From NCBI GenBank assembly GCA_009783295.1, contig WRHK01000008.1:1-64000 (forward strand): a DNA stretch of 64,000 bases. Direction: 5' to 3'. Under the pieces are notes generated by a model. That model ran no database searches and had not been told where the DNA came from. It was given only the letters and a program-made list of their open reading frames with translations. The DNA comes from Promicromonosporaceae bacterium. Its GTDB lineage: Bacteria > Actinomycetota > Actinomycetes > Actinomycetales > Cellulomonadaceae. The position numbers and the translations under genes were made by a program. Below, in pieces: positions 15,983 to 23,499 of the stretch (positions are counted from its first letter, which is position 1; each line of letters starts with the position of its first letter).

Positions 15983-16696
15983 ATGAACAACACACAGAAG
16001 GTCGCCGTGATCACCGGCGCATCGCAGGGCATCGGCGCGGCGCTCGTCACCGCCTACCAGCACCTCGGCTACGCCGTGGTCGCCAACTCGCGCAGCATCG
16101 CCCCTGCCTCGACGGACACCCTCGAGACGGTGGCGGGCGACGTCGCCGACCCGGCAGTCGCCGACCGCATCGTCGCCACCGCCCTGGAGCGGTTCGGCCG
16201 CGTGGACACCCTCGTCAACAACGCGGGCATCTTCGTCGCCAAGCCGTTCGTCGACTACTCCGCCGAGGACTACGCCAACGTCAAGGCCACCAACCTCGAC
16301 GGGTTCTTCCACCTGACCCAGAACGTGGTGCGGCAGCTGCTCGCCCAGGGCGACGGCGGCCACGTCGTCAGCGTCACCACCACCCTGGTCGAGAACCCGA
16401 CGTCCAAGGTGCCGTCCGCGCTCGCGTCGTTGAGCAAGGGCGGTGTCGCGGCGGCCACCAAGTCGCTCGCGGTCGAGCTCGCCGGCCAGGGCGTGCGCGT
16501 CAACGCCGTCTCCCCCGGCATCATCCGCACCCCGCTGCACGCCCCCGAGACGCACGAGTTCCTCGCGGCGCTGCACCCGGTGGGCCACATGGGCGACATC
16601 GACGACGTCGTGCGCGGCGTCGTCTACCTCGAGCAGGCGCCGTTCGTGACGGGCGAGTTCCTGCACGTCGACGGCGGCCAGAGCGCCGGCAACTGA
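15983..16696 (+). CDS. SDR family protein lacking the catalytic tyrosine
   Basis: A 237-residue classical-length SDR. The cofactor loop TGASQGIG, NNAG and the N-terminal strand pattern are normal. In the active-site helix the residue four before Lys is Ala (ALASLSK) where the YxxxK tyrosine should be. The C terminus GEFLHVDGGQ is typical. The protein may bind NAD(P) but have changed or lost oxidoreductase chemistry. It is regulated with the divergent TetR and followed 26 bases later by a SnoaL gene. Confidence 0.85.
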   Translation: MNNTQKVAVITGASQGIGAALVTAYQHLGYAVVANSRSIAPASTDTLETVAGDVADPAVADRIVATALERFGRVDTLVNNAGIFVAKPFVDYSAEDYANVKATNLDGFFHLTQNVVRQLLAQGDGGHVVSVTTTLVENPTSKVPSALASLSKGGVAAATKSLAVELAGQGVRVNAVSPGIIRTPLHAPETHEFLAALHPVGHMGDIDDVVRGVVYLEQAPFVTGEFLHVDGGQSAGN

Positions 16697-16722
16697 CCAC
16701 CACCACGCACCGAGGAGCAGCC

Positions 16723-17106
16723 ATGACCGAGAACCTCACCGCACCCGCCGTCGAGCAGCGCGTGCGCACCCTCCTGGACCGCTGGGCCGCCGGCATCGCC
16801 GAGCGCCGTCCGGACGACGTCGCGGCGCTGTTCACCGCCGACGCCCTGTTCCAGGGCTTCGACCCGGCGCCCGGGTTCGGGCGGGAGGCCGTCGCGGGTT
16901 ACTACGCCAAGCAACCCGTCGGCCTGACGGCCGAGTACGAGCTGCTCTCGGTGCGCGAGGCCGGGGACGCCGTGATCGTCTACGCGCACGTCGTCTTCCA
17001 CCGGCCCGACGGCGACGTGCCCGTCTACCTGACGGCGGTCGTGGAGCAGGCCGACGGCGCGTGGGCGCTCAGCCACTACCACGTGTCCCGGATCAGCCAG
17101 GCGTGA
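16723..17106 (+). CDS. SnoaL-like / SgcJ-type NTF2-fold protein
   Basis: A 127-residue protein with the NTF2-fold pattern: a helix with LLDRWAAGIAERRPDDVAALFTADALF, then strands ending in WALSHYHVSRI. Members are isomerases, cyclases or simple binding proteins. GAGGAG lies eight bases before the ATG. It follows the SDR gene closely and probably shares its message and TetR control. The last 14 bases overlap the convergent transporter gene. Confidence 0.78.
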   Translation: MTENLTAPAVEQRVRTLLDRWAAGIAERRPDDVAALFTADALFQGFDPAPGFGREAVAGYYAKQPVGLTAEYELLSVREAGDAVIVYAHVVFHRPDGDVPVYLTAVVEQADGAWALSHYHVSRISQA

Positions 17107-17890
17107 CCTCGGCGGCCGCCGTCGTCGGGCTGTTCGCGAGAGCGACGCACCCGACGACGGCAGCCGCGATCGCGACGAATGCCGCAGGCGCCCACCCGGC
17201 GCGCACGCCGTCGCCCAGCACCAGCACGCCGACGACGCCGGGCACCACCACCTCGACGACGGCCACGACTGCCGCGACGGCGCCGACCCTCCCGCTCTCG
17301 AGCGCGCGCAGGTACCCGGCGATCCCGACGGCGGCGGACACGGCGAGCGCCACCAGCAGCACCGGCTGCCAGAGCGGGCCGGCCTCGACGGCCCGCGCGG
17401 CCACCGCGGCGCCCGAGTAGCCGAGCCCTGAGAGTCCTGCGACAAGCCATGCGGGGCCGCGCCGGTAGGTGGCGAGCAGGCCCAGGGCCAGCGCGACGAC
17501 CGCCGCGAGCATCGCGGACGAGAACCCGCCGGGTGCCCGCCGGGCCGGCTCGTCCCCCGCCGCGACGGTGACCACGACCAGCGCGGCCACCACGCCCCCG
17601 GCCACCCACGCGTCGGCGACCCGGAGCGGCACCCGCAGCACGCGCGGGGCCGCGAGCACCACCACCACGAGCGACGCCGCCACGATGCCCTGCACGACGA
17701 ACAGCGGCAGGCGCGCGAGCGCCACGAGCGAGACGACCCCGGCGACGCCCTCGAGCACCAACCCCGCGACCGCCAGCGGCGTCAGGATCACGGCGAGCCC
17801 GGTCGCCCGGCGCGCCGCCACGGCCTGCAGCAGCGTGGCGACGCCGTACCCGACGCTCGCGAAGACGGCAGCGAACAGGGCCCACGTCAT
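17093..17890 (-). CDS. DMT-superfamily-like membrane protein
   Basis: A 265-residue protein with nine or ten hydrophobic segments in two similar halves, as in EamA/DMT transporters. Small motifs such as FVVQGIVAASLVVVVLAAP and the late VEVVVPGVVGVLVLGDG fit the family. The substrate is unknown. No ribosome site is obvious. It lies divergent to the DsbA gene and convergent with the SnoaL gene. Confidence 0.7.
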   Translation of the reverse strand: MTWALFAAVFASVGYGVATLLQAVAARRATGLAVILTPLAVAGLVLEGVAGVVSLVALARLPLFVVQGIVAASLVVVVLAAPRVLRVPLRVADAWVAGGVVAALVVVTVAAGDEPARRAPGGFSSAMLAAVVALALGLLATYRRGPAWLVAGLSGLGYSGAAVAARAVEAGPLWQPVLLVALAVSAAVGIAGYLRALESGRVGAVAAVVAVVEVVVPGVVGVLVLGDGVRAGWAPAAFVAIAAAVVGCVALANSPTTAAAEVTPG

Positions 17891-17985
17891 GGTCGGGCCG
17901 CCGTCTGCGTCATCGGGTCAGTGTGACATCGCAGAACACGCCCACCTCCCGGAACACGACGCGCGCGGCGACGGTTGACCCGGGC

Positions 17986-18651
17986 ATGAGCGAACCCGTG
18001 CGTGTCGATGTCTGGTCCGACGTCCAGTGCCCCTGGTGCTACATCGGGAAGCGGCGGTTCGAGCAGGCCGTCGCCCGCACGGGTGTGGACGTCGAGGTGA
18101 CGTACCACTCGTTCGAGCTGTCCCCCGACACCCCTGTCGACTACGCCGGCACGCCCGTGCAGTACCTCGCCGAGCGCAAGGGGCTGCCGCTGCCGCAGGT
18201 CGAGCAGATGATCGACCGCGTCACGAGCATCGCCGCGTCGGTGGGCCTCGACTATGACTACGACCACATGCACCAGACCAACACGGTGAAGGCTCACGAG
18301 CTGCTGCACTACGCCAAGGCCCGAGGCCGCCAGGCCGAGATGAAGGAGGCGCTGCTGCGCGCCTACTTCATCGACGGCGGGCACGTGGGCCGCGTCGCCG
18401 ACCTCGCCGACCTTGCCGCCGGCCTGGGCTTCGACCGGGACGACGTCCTCTCTGCACTCGAGGCCGGCACCTACACGGCGGCCGTCAAGGCCGACGTCGC
18501 GCAGGCCGCCGCGCTGGGCATCCACGGCGTGCCGTTCTACGTCTTCGAGGACAAGTACGGGGTCTCGGGCGCGCAGGAGCCGGACATGTTCGCCCAGGTG
18601 CTGGAGCTGGTGGCCACCGAGAAGGCCGCCGACGGCGCGGTGTCCGCATGA
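17986..18651 (+). CDS. DsbA family oxidoreductase (FrnE-like)
   Basis: A 221-residue thioredoxin-fold protein without a signal peptide, so probably cytoplasmic. The redox motif is CPWC (residues 15-18), followed by YIGKRRFEQAV, typical of the FrnE/2-hydroxychromene isomerase branch. The C-terminal cis-Pro region GIHGVPFYVFEDKYGVSGAQ is intact. It is the first of three genes joined by 4-base overlaps: this gene, a 53-codon gene and a VOC gene. Confidence 0.9.
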   Translation: MSEPVRVDVWSDVQCPWCYIGKRRFEQAVARTGVDVEVTYHSFELSPDTPVDYAGTPVQYLAERKGLPLPQVEQMIDRVTSIAASVGLDYDYDHMHQTNTVKAHELLHYAKARGRQAEMKEALLRAYFIDGGHVGRVADLADLAAGLGFDRDDVLSALEAGTYTAAVKADVAQAAALGIHGVPFYVFEDKYGVSGAQEPDMFAQVLELVATEKAADGAVSA

Positions 18652-18809
18652 GCGGCTTCATGATGCTGGGCGACGGCGCGGCCGCCGCCTGCGAGGGGGA
18701 CGCGTGCCTGCTGCCGGGCGCGGTCGCCGCAGCTGATCCCGGAGCCGCCGAGGAGGCCACGCGCGTCGACGAGCCCGAGCCCGCCGACGCCCCTACCGTG
18801 GGGCGATGA
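18648..18809 (+). CDS. 53-residue cysteine-containing protein, hypothetical
   Basis: A very small gene placed exactly between the DsbA and VOC genes: its ATG overlaps the DsbA stop (ATGA) and its stop overlaps the VOC start (ATGA). The protein begins MSGFMMLGDGAAAACEGDAC and has two cysteines five residues apart, followed by an acidic, Ala/Pro-rich tail. The coupling on both sides, and the cysteines next to a thiol oxidoreductase, make it a likely real partner or substrate of that enzyme. I know no assigned function. Confidence 0.7.
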   Translation: MSGFMMLGDGAAAACEGDACLLPGAVAAADPGAAEEATRVDEPEPADAPTVGR

Positions 18810-19240
18810 CGTCCGTCCGGCAGGTCCAGGTCACGTTCGACTGCGCAGACCCCGAGCGGGTCGCCCGCTTCTGGTGCGAGGTGCTGGGATACGTCGTGCC
18901 GCCCCCGCCGCCCGGGTTCGGGTCGTGGGACGACTTCAGCAAGTCCCTCCCGCCCGAGAAGCAGGGGTCGGCGTTCGCGTGCGTCGACCCCACCGGCGTC
19001 GGCCCTCGGCTGTTCTTCCAGCGCGTGCCGGAGGGCAAGGTCGTCAAGAACCGCGTGCACCTCGACGTGCGCGTGGGCACCGGGATGGTGGGCGAGGAGC
19101 GCCTCGCCGCGCTCGAGGCCGAGTGCGAGCGCCTGGTCGCGCTCGGGGCCAGCAAGTTCCGCGTGCTGCTCGCCGACGGCTTCGAGGAGTCCGTCATCGT
19201 GATGCAGGACGTCGAGGGCAACGAGTTCTGCCTGGACTGA
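18806..19240 (+). CDS. VOC (glyoxalase-like) family protein
   Basis: A 144-residue protein of the glyoxalase_6 type. VQVTFDCADPERVARFWCEVLGY opens the first half, RLFFQRVPEGKVVKNRVHLDV marks the centre, and VMQDVEGNEFCLD is the metal-ligand-like end. Members are diverse metal enzymes or binding proteins. It is translationally coupled to the small gene upstream, but TACCGT also lies six bases before the ATG, so an internal leaderless promoter is possible. Confidence 0.85.
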   Translation: MTSVRQVQVTFDCADPERVARFWCEVLGYVVPPPPPGFGSWDDFSKSLPPEKQGSAFACVDPTGVGPRLFFQRVPEGKVVKNRVHLDVRVGTGMVGEERLAALEAECERLVALGASKFRVLLADGFEESVIVMQDVEGNEFCLD

Positions 19241-19249
19241 CCTGCGGCG

Positions 19250-19303
19250 CGGCATTCACAAACTCGTCACATCAATCTGGCCGCGGCACTCCACAACCTC
19301 GTC
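19250..19303 (+). repeat. Imperfect direct repeat upstream of the repeat-protein gene
   Basis: GCGGCATTCACAAACTCGTC and GCGGCACTCCACAACCTCGTC-like copies start about 35 bases apart; the cores CACAAACTCGTC (19257-19268) and CACAACCTCGTC (19292-19303) differ at one base. They lie in the 119-base gap before the secreted-protein gene and could be duplicated promoter or regulator sites. Confidence 0.45.
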
Positions 19304-19359
19304 GTGAGGCGCGTCTCTAGGGGGCAAGACCCACTTGTCCACGAACCTGGAGGTCCACC

Positions 19360-19983
19360 GTGACCAGCACGACCCAGAGCAAGAAGATGCGGATCGCCAC
19401 GATCACGCTCGCAGGTGCCGGCATCGCCGTCACCGGCGCCGGGATGGCGTTCGCCGCACCGGGGCACTCCGACGACGCGACCGTCGCCGCGAAGGAGAAG
19501 GCGGCGATCGCGGCCGACGCGAACGGGCTCCCCGCGGGCTACACGTCGGCCGAGTACGCCGCGTTCGCGAAGTCCGGCTACTCGGGCGAGGACCTGGCGC
19601 ACCTCGAGAAGGTGTGGAACCTGGACGCGACGCACACCAAGGCCCAGGCCGGCAAGCTGCTGCTCGCGGGCAAGCAGCTGCCCTTCGCCCCGGGCACCTA
19701 CACGGCGGCCGCGCCGTCGGCCACCCAGGAGTCGGACTACGAGGCGGCCATCAATGCCGGCTACAGCTCCGGTGACATCGCCAAGCTCCAGACCATCTGG
19801 CACCTCGACTACCTGCAGACCAAGGCGCACCTTGGCGACCTGGTGCTCAAGGGGCAGACTGTGCCCGTCCAGCCCTCCGGCTTCGCTGAGGTCAACGCCC
19901 AGCCGCAGCTGACCCCGGCGCAGGCGAAGGCCGCCGCCGCGAAGAACGCGGCCGCCGCGGCCGCCGCCACGCTGGCGAAGTGA
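19360..19983 (+). CDS. Secreted protein with two ~55-residue W-H-L-D repeats
   Basis: A 207-residue protein with a GTG start and GGAGG ribosome site. The signal peptide (basic MRIAT region, hydrophobic core, AFA-AP cleavage near residue 32) directs export. Two tandem units follow (about 58-114 and 122-175), each with a GY(S/T) turn, D(L/I)xxL, a Trp-(N/H)-Leu-Asp core, TKAxxG and a final (L/V)P motif. The tail is Ala/Lys rich. The same units occur in the membrane protein three genes downstream. It is the first gene of a four-gene unit with an amidoligase and a sigma factor. Function unknown. Confidence 0.85.
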   Translation: MTSTTQSKKMRIATITLAGAGIAVTGAGMAFAAPGHSDDATVAAKEKAAIAADANGLPAGYTSAEYAAFAKSGYSGEDLAHLEKVWNLDATHTKAQAGKLLLAGKQLPFAPGTYTAAAPSATQESDYEAAINAGYSSGDIAKLQTIWHLDYLQTKAHLGDLVLKGQTVPVQPSGFAEVNAQPQLTPAQAKAAAAKNAAAAAAATLAK

Positions 19984-20030
19984 CCGTGCGCCCGGCATCG
20001 TGGCCGATCGCTCAGGAGGGAAGGATCGAC

Positions 20031-21098
20031 GTGCTGACCCTGCGGACGGGGTTCGAGATCGAGCTGCTCGCGCCGGCCGGTGGTGACCGGCAGGTGCTCG
20101 CGGAGGAGCTGGCGTCCCGCTACGGCGGCCACGTGCAGCGGTCGTTCCACACCGACAGCGAACCGTCCACGGTGCCGGGCGTCGGGGTGTTCAGGCACCT
20201 GTCGCCGGCGTTCGACGTCACCGACGCCGGTGGCAGGCCCGTGGCCCGCCTGGTCGACGACATCACCATCGAGGCGTTCCAGGTCGCCACCCGCACCGAC
20301 GCCGGGCACCGCGGGTGGTATCGGATCCTGTGCGACGACGCCCGCCTGCTGCGCCTCATCGAGCGGTACACCGACCCGCGGGCACCGATCGAGACGGTGC
20401 TCGCCCCGGTCGCGCGGCTGTACGACACCCGGGTCGACCTGGTCGGCGGGGCGGCCCGCGTCGACGACAGGACGGGCGCGACCGTCGCCGTCGCGATGCC
20501 CCTGCCCGCCGGACGCGAGCGCCCGTGCGAGATCATCACGCCGCCGCTGGTGACCGACCACGAGGCAGCGCTCGACGCGCTCCTGGCCCCGGCCCGTGAC
20601 CTGGGGTTCACGGTCCCGCTAGAGTCCGCGGTCCACGTGCACGTGGACGGCTCGCCGTTCCGCGAGGCGACGGCGTTCGCGAACCTGGTACGGCTGTTCG
20701 CCCACTGGCGCGAGCCGCTGTGGGAGCTGCTGGAGACGAACCCGGCGTGCCAGCGCCTGGCCCCGCCGCCGGAGGAGCTCGTGCGCGTCGTCGACACCAA
20801 CCCCGACCTGACGTGGGCCGACCTGCGGGCCACGGCGCGCGCCGTCGGCGTCACCAAGTACGCCGACGTGAACCTGACCCAGCTGGTGGCCGACCGGCCG
20901 TACCGCGACACGCTCGAGGTCCGCATCCTGCCGGGCGACGACGACGCCGCGTCGATCGTCCGCCGTGCCGCCATCGTGGAGGGGCTGCTGATGCGCTGCC
21001 TCGAGGACCGGCCGATACCGCGCCCCGACCGCGTCGCGCCGCAGGACCGCGTGACCGCGCTGACGGCCCTCGCGGGCGCCGCGGAGGTGGCCGCGTGA
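20031..21098 (+). CDS. Amidoligase_2-like enzyme (glutamine-synthetase fold)
   Basis: A 355-residue cytoplasmic protein matching the pattern of the COOH-NH2 amidoligase family described by comparative genomics: GFEIEL (7-12), CEIITPPL (166-173), VHVHVD (201-206), NLTQL (281-285) and TLEVRILPG (294-302). The acidic and histidine residues are those expected to bind Mg-ATP. The family is predicted to form amide bonds between amino groups and carboxylates of peptides or cell-wall material. The GTG at 20031 is chosen because AGGAGG/GGAAGG precedes it; an in-frame GTG at 19980 overlaps the upstream stop. It overlaps the sigma gene by four bases. Confidence 0.75.
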   Translation: MLTLRTGFEIELLAPAGGDRQVLAEELASRYGGHVQRSFHTDSEPSTVPGVGVFRHLSPAFDVTDAGGRPVARLVDDITIEAFQVATRTDAGHRGWYRILCDDARLLRLIERYTDPRAPIETVLAPVARLYDTRVDLVGGAARVDDRTGATVAVAMPLPAGRERPCEIITPPLVTDHEAALDALLAPARDLGFTVPLESAVHVHVDGSPFREATAFANLVRLFAHWREPLWELLETNPACQRLAPPPEELVRVVDTNPDLTWADLRATARAVGVTKYADVNLTQLVADRPYRDTLEVRILPGDDDAASIVRRAAIVEGLLMRCLEDRPIPRPDRVAPQDRVTALTALAGAAEVAA

Positions 21099-21676
21099 CC
21101 ACCGCCCCGGTCCCCGTCGTGATCCCGTTCCCCGGTCGCGCCGCCGGGGCCGCCGAACCGGACCACGAGGTCGTCGCGCGCAGCCTCGACGAGCTGGTGC
21201 GCACGCACCTGCCCGGCCTGCTGCGCTACGCCAGCATCCTCACGGGCGACGAGCACACCGCCGCCGACCTGGTGCAGGAGGTGCTGCTGCGCGCCCACGT
21301 GCGCTGGCACCGCATCGCGCTGCTCGACCGCCCGGACCTCTACCTACGCCGCATGGTCACCAACGAGCACCTGTCGTGGCGCCGCCGCTGGCACGTGCGC
21401 ACCATCCGCCCGGCGGCCGACGACGTGCTGGCCGCCCACGCGACGCCCGACGGCGACAGCACCCAGTCGATGGCCGACCAGGAGGACATGTGGCAGCGCC
21501 TTGCCGAGCTACCGCCGCGTCAACGAACCGTCCTCGTGCTGCGCTACTACGAGGACCTGTCCGACGCCGAGATCGCCACCGTGCTGGAGACCTCGGCGGC
21601 CACGGTCCGCTCCCACGCCTCGCGCGCCCTCGCTTCCCTGCGGCGCGCCGAACTGCCCTCCCTGGAGTCCCGATGA
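21095..21676 (+). CDS. ECF sigma factor, SigE family of actinobacteria
   Basis: A 193-residue sigma-70 family protein beginning at a GTG that overlaps the amidoligase stop. Region 2 is seen in LRYASILTGDEHTAADLVQE and LYLRRMVTNEHLSWRRR; region 4 in LPPRQRTVLVLRYYEDLSDAEIA and SAATVRSHASRALASLR. It fits the actinobacterial SigE-type ECF group. A 30-residue Pro/Val/Ala-rich N-terminal extension precedes region 2. It is coupled (ATGA) to the downstream membrane protein, the usual position of an anti-sigma factor. Confidence 0.9.
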   Translation: MTTAPVPVVIPFPGRAAGAAEPDHEVVARSLDELVRTHLPGLLRYASILTGDEHTAADLVQEVLLRAHVRWHRIALLDRPDLYLRRMVTNEHLSWRRRWHVRTIRPAADDVLAAHATPDGDSTQSMADQEDMWQRLAELPPRQRTVLVLRYYEDLSDAEIATVLETSAATVRSHASRALASLRRAELPSLESR

Positions 21677-22395
21677 ACGCCCCCCGCGCCGGCGAGATCC
21701 CCGCCGGCGACCTGACAGACCGCATCGAGGCCGCACTGCGCTCCCGCGAGCCGTCGTCCGGCTGGACCGCCTCGGCGGCCGACCGGATCGCCGCCTCGCT
21801 CGCGGCGGCGCGCTCGGAGACCGCCGCAGAGCCCGCGCGCGTCGTCCCGCTGCCCGCGCGGCATGCCGTGAAGATCGCCGCGACCGGCGCCGCCACCGCC
21901 GTGCTGGTGGGCGGCGTGGGCGTGGGCGTCGCGGCCGCCAACCCGTTCACCGGCTTCGCGGCCGGGGTCGAGAACGTGGCCGGGTCGGTGGGGCTGGACG
22001 TGTCGTTCATGCCCGCCGGGTACACGCGCGCGCAGTACGACGCGTTCTGGGGCGCCGGGTTCGCCGCCTCCGACGTCGACAAGCTCGCGTCGCTCTGGCA
22101 CGTCGACGGCATCGCCGCCAAGGCGAAGGCGGGGCAGGCCGTGATCGACGGCACGGCGCTGCCGATCCAGCCGGACACGGCGGCCGCGGCGGCGGACGTC
22201 GCCGCCGCCGAGCTCACGGAGCGCGAGCAGACCGCCGTGCGCGAGTCCCCGTACACGCACGAGGCGATCGTCCGGCTCGAGGACCTGTGGCACCTCGACC
22301 CGATCGCCACGAAGGCGCGCCTGGGCGACCTGCTCCTTGCGCACAAGCCCGTCCCGGTCACGGCCGACGGCACCCTGGTCTCGGGCGGCAAGTAG
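21673..22395 (+). CDS. Anti-sigma-like membrane protein with the same extracellular repeats
   Basis: A 240-residue protein with a cytoplasmic N-terminal ~63 residues (helical, LTDRIEAALRSREPSSGW, as in actinobacterial anti-sigma proteins, no zinc motif), one membrane helix (about 67-90), and an exported part with two units (about 113-168 and 184-229) homologous to those of the secreted protein encoded at 19360. The core LWH(V/L)D, (T/A)KAxxG and LP/VP positions align. Its place after the sigma gene with a 4-base overlap supports an anti-sigma role in which the outer repeats sense a ligand or the secreted paralogue. Confidence 0.75.
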   Translation: MNAPRAGEIPAGDLTDRIEAALRSREPSSGWTASAADRIAASLAAARSETAAEPARVVPLPARHAVKIAATGAATAVLVGGVGVGVAAANPFTGFAAGVENVAGSVGLDVSFMPAGYTRAQYDAFWGAGFAASDVDKLASLWHVDGIAAKAKAGQAVIDGTALPIQPDTAAAAADVAAAELTEREQTAVRESPYTHEAIVRLEDLWHLDPIATKARLGDLLLAHKPVPVTADGTLVSGGK

Positions 22396-22416
22396 GCGCC
22401 GGCGCGGCCGATGGCG

Positions 22417-22466
22417 CGTGCGGGCCTCCCGAGTCACGATGACGCCGGGGACGGGAGGCCCGCATG
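22417..22466 (+). promoter_or_regulatory. Hairpin that masks the corA ribosome site and start
   Basis: GCGGGCCTCCCG (22420-22431) pairs perfectly with CGGGAGGCCCGC (22452-22463), leaving a 20-base loop. The right arm contains the GGGAGG ribosome site and ends directly at the ATG (22464); pairing extends through the start codon with one G-U. It could control corA translation or end the upstream four-gene message. Confidence 0.6.
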
Positions 22467-23450
22467 GACGTGCACGTCATCACCGAGACCGGGGTCCGCG
22501 ACGCCGGCGTCGCCGACCTGCCCACGCTGCTCCAGCGGGACGACGGCGTGGTGTGGGTCGACGTGCCGGTGTGGGACGCCGACGCCGAGCGCGTGCTCAC
22601 GGAAGTGTTCGGGCTGCACCCGCTGGCGGTGCGCGACTGCGCGGGCCGCAACCGGCTGCCCAAGGTGCACGCGTACCCGGACGTGCTGCTCCTGGTGCTG
22701 CACGCCCCCGAGGTGGGGCCCGGCGGGGCCGTGCACCAGGTCGAGCTGGACCGCGTCGTCGGGCCCAACTACCTCATCACGGTGCACGGGCCCACGGACC
22801 CCGACGTCGACCCCGGCTCGCCGCTGCGGGACACGCGCGAGGTGCTCGAGCGGATCCGGGCCGGGCGGCTGCACCCGCGCACGCCGTTCGACGTGTCGCA
22901 CGCGATCGTGTCGACCATGACGCGCCGCATGGAGCGGTTCATCGAGGCGCTCGCCACCGAGGTGGACGTGCTGGAGCGCCGCGTGGCCGACGGCCCGCAC
23001 ACCAACCCCGAGCCGTTCCTCGACGAGCTGTTCCGCACCCGCCACGCCCTGCTTGCCGTCACCACCACGGCCAAGCAGACGGCCGAGATCTACCGCCGCG
23101 TCGAGCGCCTGTCCACCACGCACATGCCGGCGTCGTCGCGCCCGCTGGTCGGCGACCTGGTGGACCAGTTCGACCGCCTTTCCGGGCTGGCGTCGGAGGA
23201 GAAGGAGTACCTCCAGGGCGTCATCGAGTTCTACCGGACGCGCGCGGACACCAAGATGACGATCGCCGCCGAGCGGCTGGCCGTCATCGCCGTCGTGACG
23301 CTGCCCATCACGGCACTGACCTCGATCTTCGGCATGAACTTCATCGTCAACACGCACACCCGGCCCATCGAGCTGACGATCTCGCTGGTGGTCATGCTCG
23401 CCGGGTCCATCTGGCTTGTTGCCTGGGCGAAGCGTCAGGGCTGGTGGTGA
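22464..23450 (+). CDS. corA: CorA family divalent-cation channel
   Basis: A 328-residue CorA-type magnesium/cobalt transporter. The large N-terminal cytoplasmic domain is helical and acidic; the C terminus has two helices with the selectivity motif GMN (near residue 290) at the end of the first (TSIFGMNF), and a short basic tail. The family works as a pentamer in the membrane. The ribosome site GGGAGG is five bases before the ATG but is inside a perfect 12-pair hairpin, so translation may be regulated. Confidence 0.92.
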   Translation: MDVHVITETGVRDAGVADLPTLLQRDDGVVWVDVPVWDADAERVLTEVFGLHPLAVRDCAGRNRLPKVHAYPDVLLLVLHAPEVGPGGAVHQVELDRVVGPNYLITVHGPTDPDVDPGSPLRDTREVLERIRAGRLHPRTPFDVSHAIVSTMTRRMERFIEALATEVDVLERRVADGPHTNPEPFLDELFRTRHALLAVTTTAKQTAEIYRRVERLSTTHMPASSRPLVGDLVDQFDRLSGLASEEKEYLQGVIEFYRTRADTKMTIAAERLAVIAVVTLPITALTSIFGMNFIVNTHTRPIELTISLVVMLAGSIWLVAWAKRQGWW

Positions 23451-23499
23451 CCTGGCCGGTCCCTGTAGCGTCCGGGGCGAGCCGAGAGGAAGGTCGACG

